DNA of 43,451 bases from Nemertoderma westbladi (GCA_032718475.1 JAUCBJ010004703.1:1-43451); one strand, 5' to 3'; counted from the first letter of the stretch, positions 1 through 12,489 are shown. The notes: generated by a model from the letters alone, not told the origin. A program made the numbers and translations.

Positions 1-1615
1 ATGAGTAGCCGTAACGCGACAGTGAGTAGCCGTAACGCGACAGTGAGTAGCCGTAACGCGAAAGAGAGTAGCCATAACGCAACAGTGAGTAGCCGTAACG
101 CAACAGTGAGTAGCCGTAGTGCGAGAATCAGTAGCCGTAACGCGACAGTGAGTAGCCGTAATGCGGCAGAGAGTAGCAGTAACGCGACAGTGAGTAGCAG
201 TAACACGACAGTGAGTAGCCATAACGCAACAGTGAGTGTCCGTAACGCGACAGTGAGTAGCCGTAATGCGACAGTGAGTAGCAGTAGAATGACAGAGAGT
301 AGCCGTAACGCGACAGTGAGTAGCCGTAACGCGACAGTGAGTAGCCGTAATGCGACAGAGAGTAGCCGTAATGCGGCAGAGAGTAGCAGTAACGCGACAG
401 TGAGTAGCAGTAACGCGACAGTGAGTAGCCGTAACGCGACAGTGAGTAGCCGTAACGCGACAGTGAGTAGCCGTAACGTGACAGTGAGTAGCCGTAACGC
501 GACAGTGAGTAGCCGTAACGCGAAAGAGAGTAGCCATAATGCAACAGTGAGTAGCCGTAACGCAACAGTGAGTAGCAGTAGCGCTACAGTGAGTAGCCAT
601 AACAAGAGAATCAGTAGCCGTAACGTGACAGTGAAGTAGCCGTAATGCGGCAGAGAGTAGCAGTAACGCGACAGTGAGTAGCAGTAACGCGACAGTGAGT
701 AGCCGTAACGCGAAAGAGAGTAGCCATAACGCAACAGTGAGTAGCCGTAACGCAACAGTGAGTAGCCGTAGTGCGAGAATCAGTAGCCGTAACGCGACAG
801 TGAGTAGCCGTAATGCGGCAGAGAGTAGCAGTAACGCGACAGTGAGTAGCAGTAACACGACAGTGAGTAGCCATAACGCAACAGTGAGTGTCCGTAACGC
901 GACAGTGAGTAGCCGTAATGCGACAGTGAGTAGCAGTAGAATGACAGAGAGTAGCCGTAACGCGACAGTGAGTAGCCGTAACGCGACAGTGAGTAGCCGT
1001 AATGCGACAGAGAGTAGCCGTAATGCGGCAGAGAGTAGCAGTAACGCGACAGTGAGTAGCCGTAACGCGACAGTGAGTAGCCGTAACGCGACAGTGAGTA
1101 GCCGTAACGCGACAGTGAGTAGCCGTAACGCGAAAGAGAGTAGCCATAACGCAACAGTGAGTAGCCGTAACGCAACAGTGAGTAGCCGTAGTGCGAGAAT
1201 CAGTAGCCGTAACGCGACAGTGAGTAGCCGTAACGCGACAGTGAGTAGCCGTAATGCGACAGAGAGTAGCCGTAATGCGGCAGAGAGTAGCAGTAACGCG
1301 ACAGTGAGTAGCAGTAACGCGACAGTGAGTAGCCGTAACGCGACAGTGAGTAGCCGTAACGCGACAGTGAGTAGCCGTAACGTGACAGTGAGTAGCCGTA
1401 ACGCGACAGTGAGTAGCCGTAACGCGAAAGAGAGTAGCCATAATGCAACAGTGAGTAGCCGTAACGCAACAGTGAGTAGCAGTAGCGCTACAGTGAGTAG
1501 CCATAACAAGAGAATCAGTAGCCGTAACGTGACAGTGAAGTAGCCGTAATGCGGCAGAGAGTAGCCGTAGTGCGAGAATCAGTAGCCGTAACGCGACAGC
1601 CAGTAGCCGTAACGC
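1..1615. repeat. 21-bp minisatellite (TAGCCGTAACGCGAC core), truncated by window start
   Basis: This is a tandem array with a 21-bp period and core AGTAGCCGTAACGCGACAGTG, made of several variant units. A block of variants recurs: the unit with GCGAGAATC lies at 121, 773 and 1193 (offsets 652 and 420), and the GTGAAGTAG junction lies at 631 and 1535 (offset 904). This shows higher-order duplication. Since 21 is divisible by 3 and the unit has no stop in several frames, long Ser/Arg/Asn/Ala/Thr-type reading frames appear on both strands; I treat them as by-products. The same 15-bp core occurs in the arms of the fold-back element at 6626-7531. Confidence 0.95.
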
Positions 1616-2299
1616 CTCTGTAGTACCAGCTTAGAGTCAGTGGTCCGAGTGCAGACCTACTAAATGCAATTCTCTGAAATTAACCAATTAATATACAGTA
1701 TTACTAGATAAAATCCTGTGTTCACCAGTCACATGTGGTGAAACGCAAACCCTAACAACTGGGTAAATAAATTATTGCTAAGCATAAGCGATCTCCTCTA
1801 GTTCAGCCATTGAATATATTGTTACAAAAATTTCATATGTTTTATCTTATAGATTTTCATGTGAACTCTAGACAATATCACTACCTACATCTATATCGCA
1901 CAGCATTACTAATTAATCTAATCTATATTTACTCATGGATCACACATATAAACTGGATTCGGCTCTGTATGACTTCATAATATATGCAATACCCACCACC
2001 GTGCATTGCTGAACTTATAACATAACTTATAACATATATATTCACCAAGGACTTCTACCCTCTAGTAAAAGTTTAGAAATTCTACACAAAGAGAGACTTC
2101 TATAGTTCCTCTGTCTGCCGCTAGGTGGCGAATTGACAGAAACGTAAAAGTAGATATAATTATAGAACCTTAACCATCAGATTCGTCTGAAATTTGGTAG
2201 CAGTAACCTACGAGCATAGCTTAATTATAAATTCTACACACAGACAGACTTTTACAGTTCCTCTGTCTGCCTACTACTACTGCAATCGTCATGCTGCAT
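1616..2299. other. Intergenic AT-rich DNA with a direct repeat
   Basis: No gene is recognisable here. About 45 bp containing AGTTCCTCTGTCTGCC occurs at roughly 2077-2125 and again, diverged, at 2228-2272. The phrase TCTGCCGCTAGG recurs near 3096, so this is a dispersed repeat of unknown class. Confidence 0.5.
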
Positions 2300-3145
2300 T
2301 ACAGCTGCCATCCAGAGATTTGGTGTTCTCGGCAGTTAGAGCCCAGCATGGACTCCCAGGGTAGTACTGGAACTACTGCTGCTCTAAATAATCGGACCTT
2401 AAGTTTCCGATGAATTCTGTGTGACATTCAAATCCTGGAGAGCCCATTCAAGGCTGCCCATGCCTTTCCCTTACGTATTCGAAGGTCCTAACCTGACTTC
2501 AGGATCCATGATCCCAGGTAACAGAAATCTCAAGCATACCATCCTTTGAGCTTATGCTCATCCGGTCTGAGACTTGCAGAGGACTTTCAAAGTTAACCGT
2601 CAAAATTTTGGTTTTTTGGAGTTAACAAAAGGTCCAACACTAGAAGCAGCCTGTTCTAATGAGCTGAGGAGACGTTGGGCTCCCTCTAGTAATTCTGAGA
2701 GTACTCCCAAGTCATCAGCAATGTCTAGATCAGTTAGGTATATGGCAGGATTTCCTGGAGCCAATTGGGTATAGTTACCATCACCCCATCATCATTATGA
2801 TGTTCTAAGGACATGCGTAGAACATAGTCAACCACAATTACGATCCCTGGAGAACAGCCCACCCCATAACACTTCAAATGGTTCTGTGTGACCATCAACA
2901 GTAGACACAAATGTCGTCGAACTATCGTATACCGATCTGATTGCTACAATAATTTCATCAGGAATCCCATATAATGAAAGTATTCTGAACATGCGTGAAC
3001 GAGATACTGAATCAAAGGCCTTGAAGAAGTCAACAAAGATAACAGCCAGATGCATAACAGATAACTCTTCAATTGTCTCTTCAACTCTTCTCTGTCTGCC
3101 GCTAGGAGGTGAATTGTCATGGCTCCAGTTTATCGTGCTTAGCAC
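2300..3145 (-). mobile_element. Degenerate non-LTR retrotransposon (LINE) fragment, reverse transcriptase and 3' part
   Basis: On the minus strand, 3145-2828 encodes the reverse-transcriptase core around FVDFFKAFDSVSR, followed by YGIPDEII and FEVLWGG, as in non-LTR retrotransposons. After a small deletion and frame breaks, the next block (about 2770-2600) reads YLTDLDIADDLGVLSE and LLSSLEQAASSVG, which is the 'ADD' catalytic block. The 3' part (about 2550-2300) still reads SPCWALTAENTKSLDG, nearly the same as the LINE copy at 16947-17150. Stops, frameshifts and loss of the second catalytic block's first residue show that it is dead. The exact clade cannot be set by eye. It lies just downstream of the two exons of the minus-strand gene at 3236-4462, possibly in its next intron. 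Confidence 0.85.
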
Positions 3146-3235
3146 GGTTTAATTTCTAGATAATATTTTAAGCTACTGATATTCAGATTAATAATGCCAG
3201 ATGCATTCTGGCTATATCTTTCCCAGCCAACCTAC

Positions 3236-4462
3236 TTGCTGTGTAATTTTTTCATTTCTAAAAGTTGTAGATTATGAGTTCGTTCCATCTCCTGCTGCTG
3301 TGCGTGTATGAGTTCCTGGAGTTGTTCCTTCTGCATCTCTTGGAGGCGTTTCTGCTGCACCAGCTGCCATTTATACGTGTGTTCCAATTGTTGTTTCTGT
3401 TCCTCTAATAATGCCTAAGAATACAATTTTATATACAGTATATTATACAAATAATTGCACACAAAGCTATTACTATACTAAAATAGTGTCCTAACAGATA
3501 GCATAGTTATGGAAACGAACAGGGAGCAGAGTCGAGGCATTATTTATTATTGTTGCTTTGAGTGGTTTGTTTGCTTTAGAATTCCACGCAGACCTACATA
3601 CTGTATATTACTAAACATGCATAACGGTGCGCATACAAAACACATTTGTAGTAGTAATAAAATTAGTAATATTAGTAATAGTAATTATATTACATATTTT
3701 ATTTCTACAACTACAATTTATCTTTATATTTATTGTACTTATTATTAATGGTAATGGTATTTGCCTTCGCCCCTTGACAACATCATATTGTACGTTGTTT
3801 CCGGTGCTATATTATTTGCTGTATGGATCGATGTTAACACGTGTTTGGCTCCCAGAATTATTGACGTTTGGGAGTCGCCGACCTCTTGTAGCAGCACTTA
3901 CGAATGCGCGAATTTATTTAATTAGCATTTTAATAATTTGCATTGGTAGCGCCGCAAATTATGTACTTCCTATAAGCAATCCATTTTGTTGAAGTAAGAT
4001 AATGGAATTATTTGTAATTTTATTCTGCGCAAGCTTTTATTTAAATTTAAGTATACCCTCAAATTTAAAATTAGTTTAGTAGGATTGAGTTTGTAATTAT
4101 CTTAATATAAATTTCAATTATTAACCATTACACTATAGTCTAGTATTTACATTTGCAATTACTGTACAAGATGTAGCCAATATATTTAATTTGAAATTAA
4201 GTTACGTTAAATTGAAATTGAATATGGATGTCAGACCTCTTACATCTATATTTAATTTACCACTTTAGAATATTGTGGTGAATGACAATGAATGAGTTGT
4301 TGTTACCTTTTCTCTTGGACTTAGAACATCTTCTACAACAGGCGCTTCTTTTCCCTTTTTCCCTTTAGGATCGGACTTTCCTTTAGCCTTGCCTTTATCA
4401 CCAGCAGCATCCGGTTTGCTCTTGGGATCGTTTTTACCAACTGGTTTAGGTTTAGGGGGCAT
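3236..4462 (-). CDS. Two 5' exons of an unidentified Lys/Pro-rich coiled-coil protein (partial gene)
   Basis: Exon 1 (4462-4307, 52 codons) starts at ATG with MPPKPKPVGKNDP and continues as a Lys/Gly/Pro-rich tail ending in VLSPREK, just before a GTAACA donor in phase 0. Exon 2 (3414-3236) follows a TTCTTAG acceptor. It is open only in the matching phase 0 and encodes about 60 residues of Gln/Glu/Lys-rich coiled coil (ALLEEQKQQLEHTYKWQL at its start), ending in AA|GTAGGT in phase 2. Matching phases and consensus splice sites support one gene. Short basic MPPK-type N-termini followed by coiled coil are common in axonemal and basal-body proteins, but I do not recognise a specific family. Later exons were not found; the region beyond exon 2 is LINE debris and then a minisatellite. 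Confidence 0.6.
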
Positions 4463-6625
4463 TGTTGGATGTGGGGATTGATTTTATAATTAGCGGCGAT
4501 GAAAAATTGATTTCATTATCTAATTTGTATTATTGCACAAAATATCAGCCAGGGTAATCTTTTCTTAAATAACTTTTGTTTACATAACAAACCTAAGGAT
4601 AAAGACGGTGTCTATTTATTGTAGAGTCAGCTAGCATTCGGCTGTTTATACTTTACTTTTTATATGACGCAGTTAGTATGTACACCTACTGTAGTGTTGT
4701 ATAATCGTTCGCTTTTAGGAAAACGCTTAATATAGGGTGAATAAATACACAATAGGCAGTTTCGTAGAGTGTAAGACCATGGAATGTAAACAGTGAAAAA
4801 TAATAAGGCATATATATATATATATAAGGTTTTAGTAAACAATAAGCATTCGCCTACTTAACTGTAAAGTTTTTAATAAATACAATTTGCAGTAGATATA
4901 TTATTCATATAAATTACAATGACATATTTTATGTGTATACATGACCTACTATATATATATAGTAGGTCATGGTGTATAACATGTTAAATCTGATTTTGAT
5001 TTACAAGGATAAGGAATTAATTAACCCTAGAATTGTTGATGTTTCTATGTATTCGACATTGTGTTGCTAGTAACTATTGGTAAAGCCAATCAACGGTTAA
5101 GTCCAACATTTTATATATTAAAGATAATACCGCGCGAGAGGGTTATACGAACTTAATTACAGTACTTGGCACGTGATGCAACTGGTATTGTTAAATAACG
5201 TAACATCATTCTCGCAGAACGTGACAAATATATAGTTATCAGTTCTGGGGCCTCGTGCATCATAACTAAGACAACCGCGAAGAGTTTAGGGGGGGTTATA
5301 CCCCCCATAAACCTTTTTTTAAAATGACTGTCAATTAGTGTTAAATGATAATATTGTTATTTTGTCAAGGCCAACCACTGTATGGAAGGCCAAATAGCCT
5401 CTATAGGAAAATTTGAAAATTTATAGCCTCCCCCTAGCGGCTGCCGGCGGAATTAAAGATTTCACTACAATTGCTACCAGTCCCTCAATCTTAGTCCAAA
5501 CTTCTATTGATATTTAATATTAGTTAATACTAGTTAACAATAAAAAAATTGGTTGCGCTTAAAACCCTAAAGCTATGATAGTTTTGAAGCTAATCACATG
5601 AAAGTTTCTTTATATGATAAATCAAAGATGGGGCAACATAACTATCAGGGAAATTTTGTGAAAATAATTCTGCACCGCTAGGTGGCGCTGCAAACTTATG
5701 CTAATTTTTTAGGTTTTTTATAAATAGTATTAAATTTTATTAACAAAAAATTTTGAAAAGTTGTCTGATGCTTTTATGCAGGGTGGCTATGTAGACACCC
5801 ACAGAAATTTTCATACTAATTATTATTAGTTGTAGGCTTAGCAACAGCCTAGGCTACGAATATTTAATGAAATGAAATTAATATTTAATTCCGCGACGAT
5901 TTTACTCAATAATTTCGAGAATTTACTTATAGAAAAGCAACGCGGGGCTAATTTTATCTAAAAGTTGGTACCCGGTGTTATTTTATAGTGCTCTTTCTAG
6001 TGTGTTCGACTGTGTTTGGTCGTATTGCTTATTAAGTACCTTCCATACTATCTAACGACAAAGACTAATCGTAACGACAAAGACAAGACAGCAACAACGA
6101 CAATTTGTAAAAACTTACCCGTTACCTACAGTACCGGTACCCCCTAACTGTGTCTGTTCGCTATGACCCGGCAAACGTGAAGACTCACCCCGCATTGTAA
6201 TTTTTATGGTTTTCTCTAGGAACAATGATTTATTGAATTTATGTAAATCGCATGGACTATACAGTAGATGTTTAAGTTTAAATCGCTAACAACCTGAATA
6301 TGTGTATAATCTTACTTGATTTACGAAATTATATGGATTTGTCTCTGAATTTTATTGTTGTGTTGTGTCTTTGTTTCTTTCTGTAGTTATTATTTATAAT
6401 AGAGAATATAGAAGTTTCCTGTATAAAATAAGTTACCTCCGCTGGAGTGATCAAGATTACTAACTAATATATTTGTAATTATGGGTAAGTGCGTGTAGTT
6501 CTTCGATAATAATTTGTTGTACAGTATTCTCAGCCTGAAGAAGCCCTGCGGGTGGAAGCTAGCTAGAACCGTTGTTTAATTAATTTTTGTCACTTGATAA
6601 TCATTTTAAGAGTTGGACAGCGGTG
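4463..6625. other. Intergenic AT-rich DNA, no gene seen
   Basis: The short open frames here show no recognisable domain or splice structure. Visible items are an (AT)n run near 4808-4826, a perfect palindrome at 4941-4970, a small GGGGGG/CCCCCC hairpin near 5288-5306, and scattered 'CCGCTAGGTGGCG'-like phrases (about 5430 and 5670) related to those at 2118 and 3096. Part of it should be the promoter side of the minus-strand gene starting at 4462. Confidence 0.5.
4941..4970. repeat. Perfect 30-bp palindrome
   Basis: The sequence ATGACCTACTATATA is followed by its exact reverse complement with no spacer. GTATAC-like sequence flanks both sides, with a 2-base interruption on the right. Confidence 0.9.
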
Positions 6626-7531
6626 TCGTCGCGTTACGGCTCCTGTCGGCTAATTTCTTGGGAGATTAGCCGTAACGCGACTTTCAAAGTCGTTGTACGG
6701 ATGCTCTAAAAGTCGCGGTGCTGCTAATTGTCGCGTTACGGCAAATTTACTGTCTTGGTTTCACATAGGGAATCATTATAATTATAAATATTATTATATG
6801 GTGTTTACGTACAGATGAGGTCCGAAAAATGTTCCGAAAAATGACCATCTTTCCTATATGTTTGTTATTCGACAACCTCACATTCAATATATTGTATTCT
6901 ATGGGGTACCGATACATCCTTAGTTACAGTATCAAGCATAGGTGCGGATTACGTTCATATTTGAATTTACTTTCATTTTGCCATTCCCCAACTGCGTTAT
7001 ATATAATAATTGAATATTAAATAGCAATTAAATAAAAACAATTAAAGGTTATGATGTTACATACATTAAAGCTACAGTTTGACAGTAATTTAATGCAATT
7101 GACAATTACAGCATTACAGCATTACCTCAGATTATTAGATTATTAGTTAGCGAAAACTAACGACTGACAGTGTTAGCGCGAAGGAATGCAAAAGAATATG
7201 TCGTGGGTTCGATCCCACTAAATATATTGAATGCGAGGTTGTGGAAGAACATAGGATAGGAAAGATGTAATCCCCCCCCCCCCCCCCCCCCCCCCCTCTC
7301 ATCCGGATACTCTCATGCTGTAAAACATTATTACATTACATTTTTCGGACCTCCTGTACGTAAAAACACCATAGAATAATATTGATAATGATTCCCTTTG
7401 TAAAACAAGACAATAGATTAGCCGTAACGCGACAAGATTAGCCGTAACGCAACTTTTTGAGTAGCCCTACCGCGACATTCAAAGTCACGGCCACTTTGCG
7501 AATTAGCCGTAACTCGACTTTCCGTAGCGCG
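6626..7531. mobile_element. Fold-back (long inverted repeat) DNA element with TAGCCGTAACGCGAC sub-repeats
   Basis: The left arm (about 6626-6840) and right arm (about 7336-7531) are inverted copies. Reverse-complementing the right arm gives the same series of blocks: GTCGCGTTACGGC, then AGGGAATCATTAT, ATGGTGTTTACGTACAG-like sequence and GAGGTCCGAAAAATG. The outer part of each arm carries several copies of GCCGTAACGCGAC in both orientations. The middle (6841-7335) has no transposase frame; it contains a tRNA-like B-box phrase (GGGTTCGATCCCACT near 7204) and a C25 tract. No target-site duplication could be fixed by eye, so outer limits are approximate. Confidence 0.75.
7272..7296. repeat. C25 homopolymer tract
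   Basis: Twenty-five consecutive C residues inside the fold-back element. Other long G or C runs occur at 12332, 22131, 24222, 34956 and 35163. Confidence 0.95.
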
Positions 7532-8721
7532 ACAGTATCCGTACCGCCACTGCGCCTTGGGCAGCCGCCCAACCCAATCAACAACCGAACCGTTCATCCG
7601 ATTATCCGAACTAACAATGACTTATTTTCCGAGTATATAAAATCCCTAATTTTCAGGTTCAAACAAATATCATTTCAATTAGAACAGCAATAAATTATTA
7701 AATTCGATCTTGCTTTATATCAGTAGTAGTGATACAGGTGGTGCCCTGCCCTTATATCAGTAATACACAAGGTTATTGATTGAAAGGGGTTTATTCGCTG
7801 ACCAAACAGATAGGTACGGTTGACTATTACGGATTAGCAATGTCCTATAAAATAATTACAAAAAAACAGGCGCGGTTAACATCAATCAATCAAAGCCGTC
7901 GCATAAATATTCATAACATACAGTACATAATTCCAAGGAATCTATTGATAGTTGGTTGGCTTCCAGTTTTTGTTCTTATTTCGGTCATGTGAGCGATTTA
8001 TGTGGGAAGTTCGTTTAATTAATAATTCCTCTGGAAGTTATTGGAGTTAACCAGAACGAACATGGTGACATGTAAGCGGACCAGATGTGCCCTATAATAC
8101 CTCCCATGTCGTTCGGCAGCGCGAGCGTGGCGTGTGTTCTACAAACAGGCAAATCAAATATTCAGCCCCTATTGTTGAACCACGACTGGTTGACACTTCA
8201 ACGTTTATTTTAAACGCAAACAATTAGCAAGGAATTAGGCCTACATAAAACGGAATAGACGCCACACTGCGAATAGGCCATAAACAAGTAACACGTATCG
8301 GTTCTCGGTTTATTAGTCGCGCACAATAGGTGAGTAAATTTGTTTTAGTGATCACAGGTCTACGCAATACGGATTGAGATATCCGTTTCGGTAGTTACAA
8401 CTACTACTACTGTACCACCACTGGGACATTGAGTTATAAGATCAACAACAGTTACTCTCTCTTGGAATATAGTTAGGTCGTTTCTTGGTTCAGGGCAGAG
8501 TTATTATTAATATTATTATTTATTGTTTATTATGAATATTACAATAGTACAGCATAACTACGTAATAGCACACCTATATTATTTCTTGTAGATCTCCGAA
8601 CAAGGTAAATTTTTATAAACAAATCTATTTTACACAGATGGACGCAGATGACGGTAAATTAACACAGATATTTTATAAACAACAAAGCGTCCAATGTTTG
8701 TTGTCATAGCTTTGTGTCAGC
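7532..8721. other. Intergenic, no gene seen
   Basis: Only short open frames without recognisable domains. A slightly GC-richer patch at about 8080-8340 ends in an isolated donor-like AATAG|GTGAGT (8330), but no exon can be defended. Confidence 0.4.
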
Positions 8722-8978
8722 CCATGTGAAGTACACCAGACTTTCTACATTTCACTTTGCAGTTTACCACCATCTGAAGAATGCCAGGTTTTCACTAAAA
8801 CCCAGGTTACAGAAGTGCCGATTCTAATCAAAACAATAAACGATGTACAAGTTTTTGTATAATAAGCGCTAAAAAACTCTTAAACAGAAGAAGATAAGAT
8901 TTAAAAAAATTCATTAATATACTTCATATATAAAATATCGACCGAAAAGTGAAAACCTGGTATTTTTCACATGAGCGT
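8722..8978. mobile_element. MITE-like element with imperfect terminal inverted repeats
   Basis: The left end reads GCCCATGTGAAGTACACCAG. The right end is the reverse complement of CGCTCATGTGAAAAATACCAG, so the ends form about 20-bp imperfect inverted repeats around 210 bp of AT-rich DNA with no coding capacity. Related ends occur at 9226 and at 11267-11463, indicating a dispersed family. Confidence 0.6.
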
Positions 8979-9225
8979 CGTGTCCTACTTATTAATATCT
9001 CTATTTCTGTTTCTGTTATTGCTAGAGTTGATTATTGGGGGCAAGCGCAAGCGGTACATTATTTAACATGATACCGATACCTAATATATTTTCATTATTT
9101 CATATAATGAAATATTATAAACCCCAGATTGTTTAGTAACTATAATAAAATACAATATAATGACAATATAAAGTTATAACTAGTTGAGGGTTGAATTATT
9201 ACGGGATACTATTTATCACAGCTTC

Positions 9226-9320
9226 TTCACCGCCCATGTGAAGAATACCAGGATTTCACGTTTCGGTTGAGTTTTTATTGGAATTTTATATATGACGATT
9301 TTTTATTTTTTTTTATTTAT
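9226..9320 (+). mobile_element. Solo end of the same MITE family
   Basis: CGCCCATGTGAAGAATACCAGG is followed by TTTCACGTTTCGG and by GGAATTTTATATATGA-like sequence, matching the inner sequence of the 8978 and 11267 ends. No partner end was found to the right. Confidence 0.5.
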
Positions 9321-11266
9321 CTTTATTTCATTTCTGTAGTGTTTTTTTCTCTGTTATTGTATTTTCTTTACTCATATTTATTTCTGCTTTAAAGATAACT
9401 TAACCAAAGTGATTTCTCCGAAATTCTGAAGTTATTCTACATTGCCCGTGATGTTTTTATGACAGTCTAACTACTACACTAACTAACTGTTTTTTATTCA
9501 ACCCACAACATTGTATATTTTGTGTATAAAATATGAATTGATTTGATTGGGAGAGTTCAGGTAAAAATAGCACCGGTGTGGGTGTAAACTCCTCAGCGAC
9601 GACAGACAACCTGCAACAGACAGCCGTCTGCAGATATAAAGGAAATCAGCAGGTTATTCTAACCAAAACAATAAACGAGACTGGAGACTCAAGAGCACAG
9701 GTCACAGTTTGGGTTTTATTTCCATAAAAAAGAAAATCAAGTGGGGTGTCAGGTCACCTTGCCATATACAGTAGATGTTCTTTCTTATATCTATTTTTAT
9801 CACAACACCAAAAACCAAAAAGCTTAGCCCCGTTTTTAATTGTGCTCGAAATTAAATTTAGAAATTAAATTAAACTTCCGCGATCCTTATGTATTTTTAA
9901 TTTAGCATCCTCTGTCTACCAAATTGTTTCGCATACTGTCGCTATCAAAGTACTGTATCAAATTAATTTTCGCAGACAGCAGCTTGCGCTGTAAATACAG
10001 TTTGAAAGCAATTCGATAAGAAACGAATCAATCCCTCGCGAATATAAATCGATTCATGCAACATAATCCAACTACAGAGAAACCATACCGCGTACCATAC
10101 CACAACCAATTTAGCAGAGTAATAACTGCTATTAACGAAATGAATGGTGCTTTACTTTGTTTAAATATTGATATGCTTGTTGCCATAGCAATATTGGTCG
10201 ACATGATGCTTGTTCAATACGACACGGCAATATTAAGATTATTACATGTTTATAGTAATTGGCAATATGCGGTTAAGCGAATCTTATAATTTTGGATGGC
10301 GCCATCTTATTACCAGGTGCCTTGATGGCCTACTTTAGAGCTGACAGGTTTGACTGGCCCAGCCCAGCCCCCATATATATGCAATGCCTCCGCAAATGGA
10401 TTAATAATATGCCGTCACGAAAGCAGATATGACAACTGGGTGGGGGTGACATGTAAGGTGAGTGACAAATAAGTTATTCAAAACTTAACTGCTTCCATAT
10501 TTGAGTATGTAGGTTAACGACTATTAATTGAAACACCAAAAACAAACTGACCAACCGCTATGCATGTAGCAATCAATATATCTATGATGGTAACCAGTTA
10601 GTTGGTAATTATTATTATTGAAACTTTCAATCCAGTTTAATCCGCGCGGCAATACAGCCTCCAACATTGCATTCAAGTATTGGATTGCATTGTGTAGCAT
10701 TAGCATAGCGTCATGCTGCAGTCCTCCCTCCACTTTTGACTTTGTTAGCTAAGGATGCTGCGTTCTCATTGGTTGAATGCACCGTGGGAAGGGAATTCTT
10801 GCTGTCTTATTCTACTTACTCAACATCAAGGCCAGTAAATAATAAACATTATTCTTGTTTAGTTGCAAGCTGGTTCCCACATAGTTATGTGTTGATAATT
10901 CTCAGGACAATAAGTATTTACTTGGAACTAACTGTAATAATTTTGTAATATTCTAAACATCCGGTTATATGATGATGCTATTAAATTATTTACTTAAGTT
11001 TTAATTATAATAGTTTATAGGCAATTTTCAAAGTTATATATTATGCATGATGGACCATGGAAAGTTGAAAGTATAGGCTATTGGGTCATTATTATTATTA
11101 AATAAAAAAATAATATATTAATTGGATAAGATTATAATTATTAAGCCCTATTATAACAAAACTTATTTTTAATACATTATATGATATTATGTTAGTAATA
11201 ATGAAACATTTTATCTTACAGTCTTAGTATTGATTATATTGAAAACTGGCTATAAAATCATAAAAT
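9321..11266. other. Intergenic AT-rich DNA, no gene seen
   Basis: Short open frames at about 10056-10289 and 10524-10948 show no domain, signal or splice pattern I can support. Confidence 0.4.
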
Positions 11267-11463
11267 ACCGCCCATGAACACTAATACCAGATTTTCATCT
11301 TTTAGTCGGAATTTTATATATGAAGAATTTGTATTTTTGAAGTCTCTCCTCTCCGTATTAAATGTTTTATAGTGCATGTTTCTCATAACCTGACAGCCTG
11401 ACTAATTTGTTCATTGTTTTGGTTAGATTTATCCCTTCCTCTGGTTTTCATCACATGGGAGAA
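11267..11463. mobile_element. MITE-like element, second copy of the family
   Basis: The left end is CCGCCCATGAACACTAATACCAG. The right end, reverse-complemented, is TCTCCCATGTGATGAAAACCAG. The roughly 150-bp interior includes GTCGGAATTTTATATATGAAG, shared with the copies at 8922-8978 and 9226. Confidence 0.55.
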
Positions 11464-12331
11464 AACTGTAAAGTACAATATACAGCAGTAACTCTCGTTG
11501 GGCACAGCAGAAAGTCTGGTATAATATTATACTTTGCAAGGGTCTAAAATATTGTTAGTTATTTAACTTATTTTATATCACGTGGCAGTTAATAGAATCT
11601 GAAATTGGACTTAATAATTGGTGTGTTATCATTCAATTATATTATATATATATATGAAATAATTTATTAATTAGGCCTAATTACAGAATGAATAGAGTAT
11701 TATAGTATTATATAATTTAGCAACTAGCTTTTAGAGTTATAGAGAGTGATTGTTTGAAAGAAATAATAATAGCACCGGCAGATTTCATGTTACATGAACT
11801 GATGATGATGAACAAACCTCTCACTATGTAACAATATAGCAGAGAAGAAATAATAAATACATTTTTCTTTCTTTTTAAAATATTTCTAAATAAATTCACA
11901 ACATAATTTCCCACAAGAGTCAAAAACTGAATCTGCAAACTCATATGATATAGGCCTCTGTACCGCTGTACCAATTGTTTGTAGAATGGTATAACTTTTT
12001 ATAATAAACGAATAAAATAATTAGTATACACACTATTATAGCAACATCAAACATCCCACTAAATATGAAATATTCATATAACTATTGTGTCATCATAATA
12101 TTAATTGTCTGTCTGTCATTGTGTACTAATTGCGCACTAATAATATGTTCGTCTCAAACTCAATGTTTGAACATCAATATCTCAACTACAGGTCTTCGGT
12201 CAAATTTGATGAAATATGATAGCGGATTTTTGGTAGGTAGTCTGGTAGCTGGCGGGCAGTAGGCAGTAGCTAAAATGATAGTTTATGAAATGATAGTTAG
12301 ATGTTTTTAAATTCAGATAATGTTACTCAAC

Positions 12332-12353
12332 GGGGGGGGGGGGGGGGGGGGGG
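12332..12353. repeat. G22 homopolymer tract
   Basis: Twenty-two consecutive G residues in AT-rich DNA, about 575 bp before the TAM start codon. Confidence 0.95.
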
Positions 12354-12489
12354 AAGGATTCATAATCGCGATCAGTGTCAAGTATTTCAACAAGATAAAT
12401 CCTACCGTCCCGGTATTTGGTTTGTACCCGTCGACCGTACTTAAAACTGTTCAATAAAAGGTTCGCTTAGTGCATGCAACGTATGAATG

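Noticed and set aside
1-1543. Long Ser/Asn/Ala/Thr repeat reading frames on both strands
   Set aside because: They follow from a 21-bp (7-codon) unit that lacks stops in several frames. Opposite-strand frames are equally open and there is no start context or unique sequence.
3627-3992. Hydrophobic plus-strand frame of 121 codons
   Set aside because: Composed of low-complexity AT-rich sequence inside the intron between the two minus-strand exons; no homology is seen.
7183-7218. tRNA gene
   Set aside because: GGGTTCGATCCCACT looks like a B box, but no acceptor stem, anticodon arm or proper A box can be folded around it; most likely a SINE remnant.
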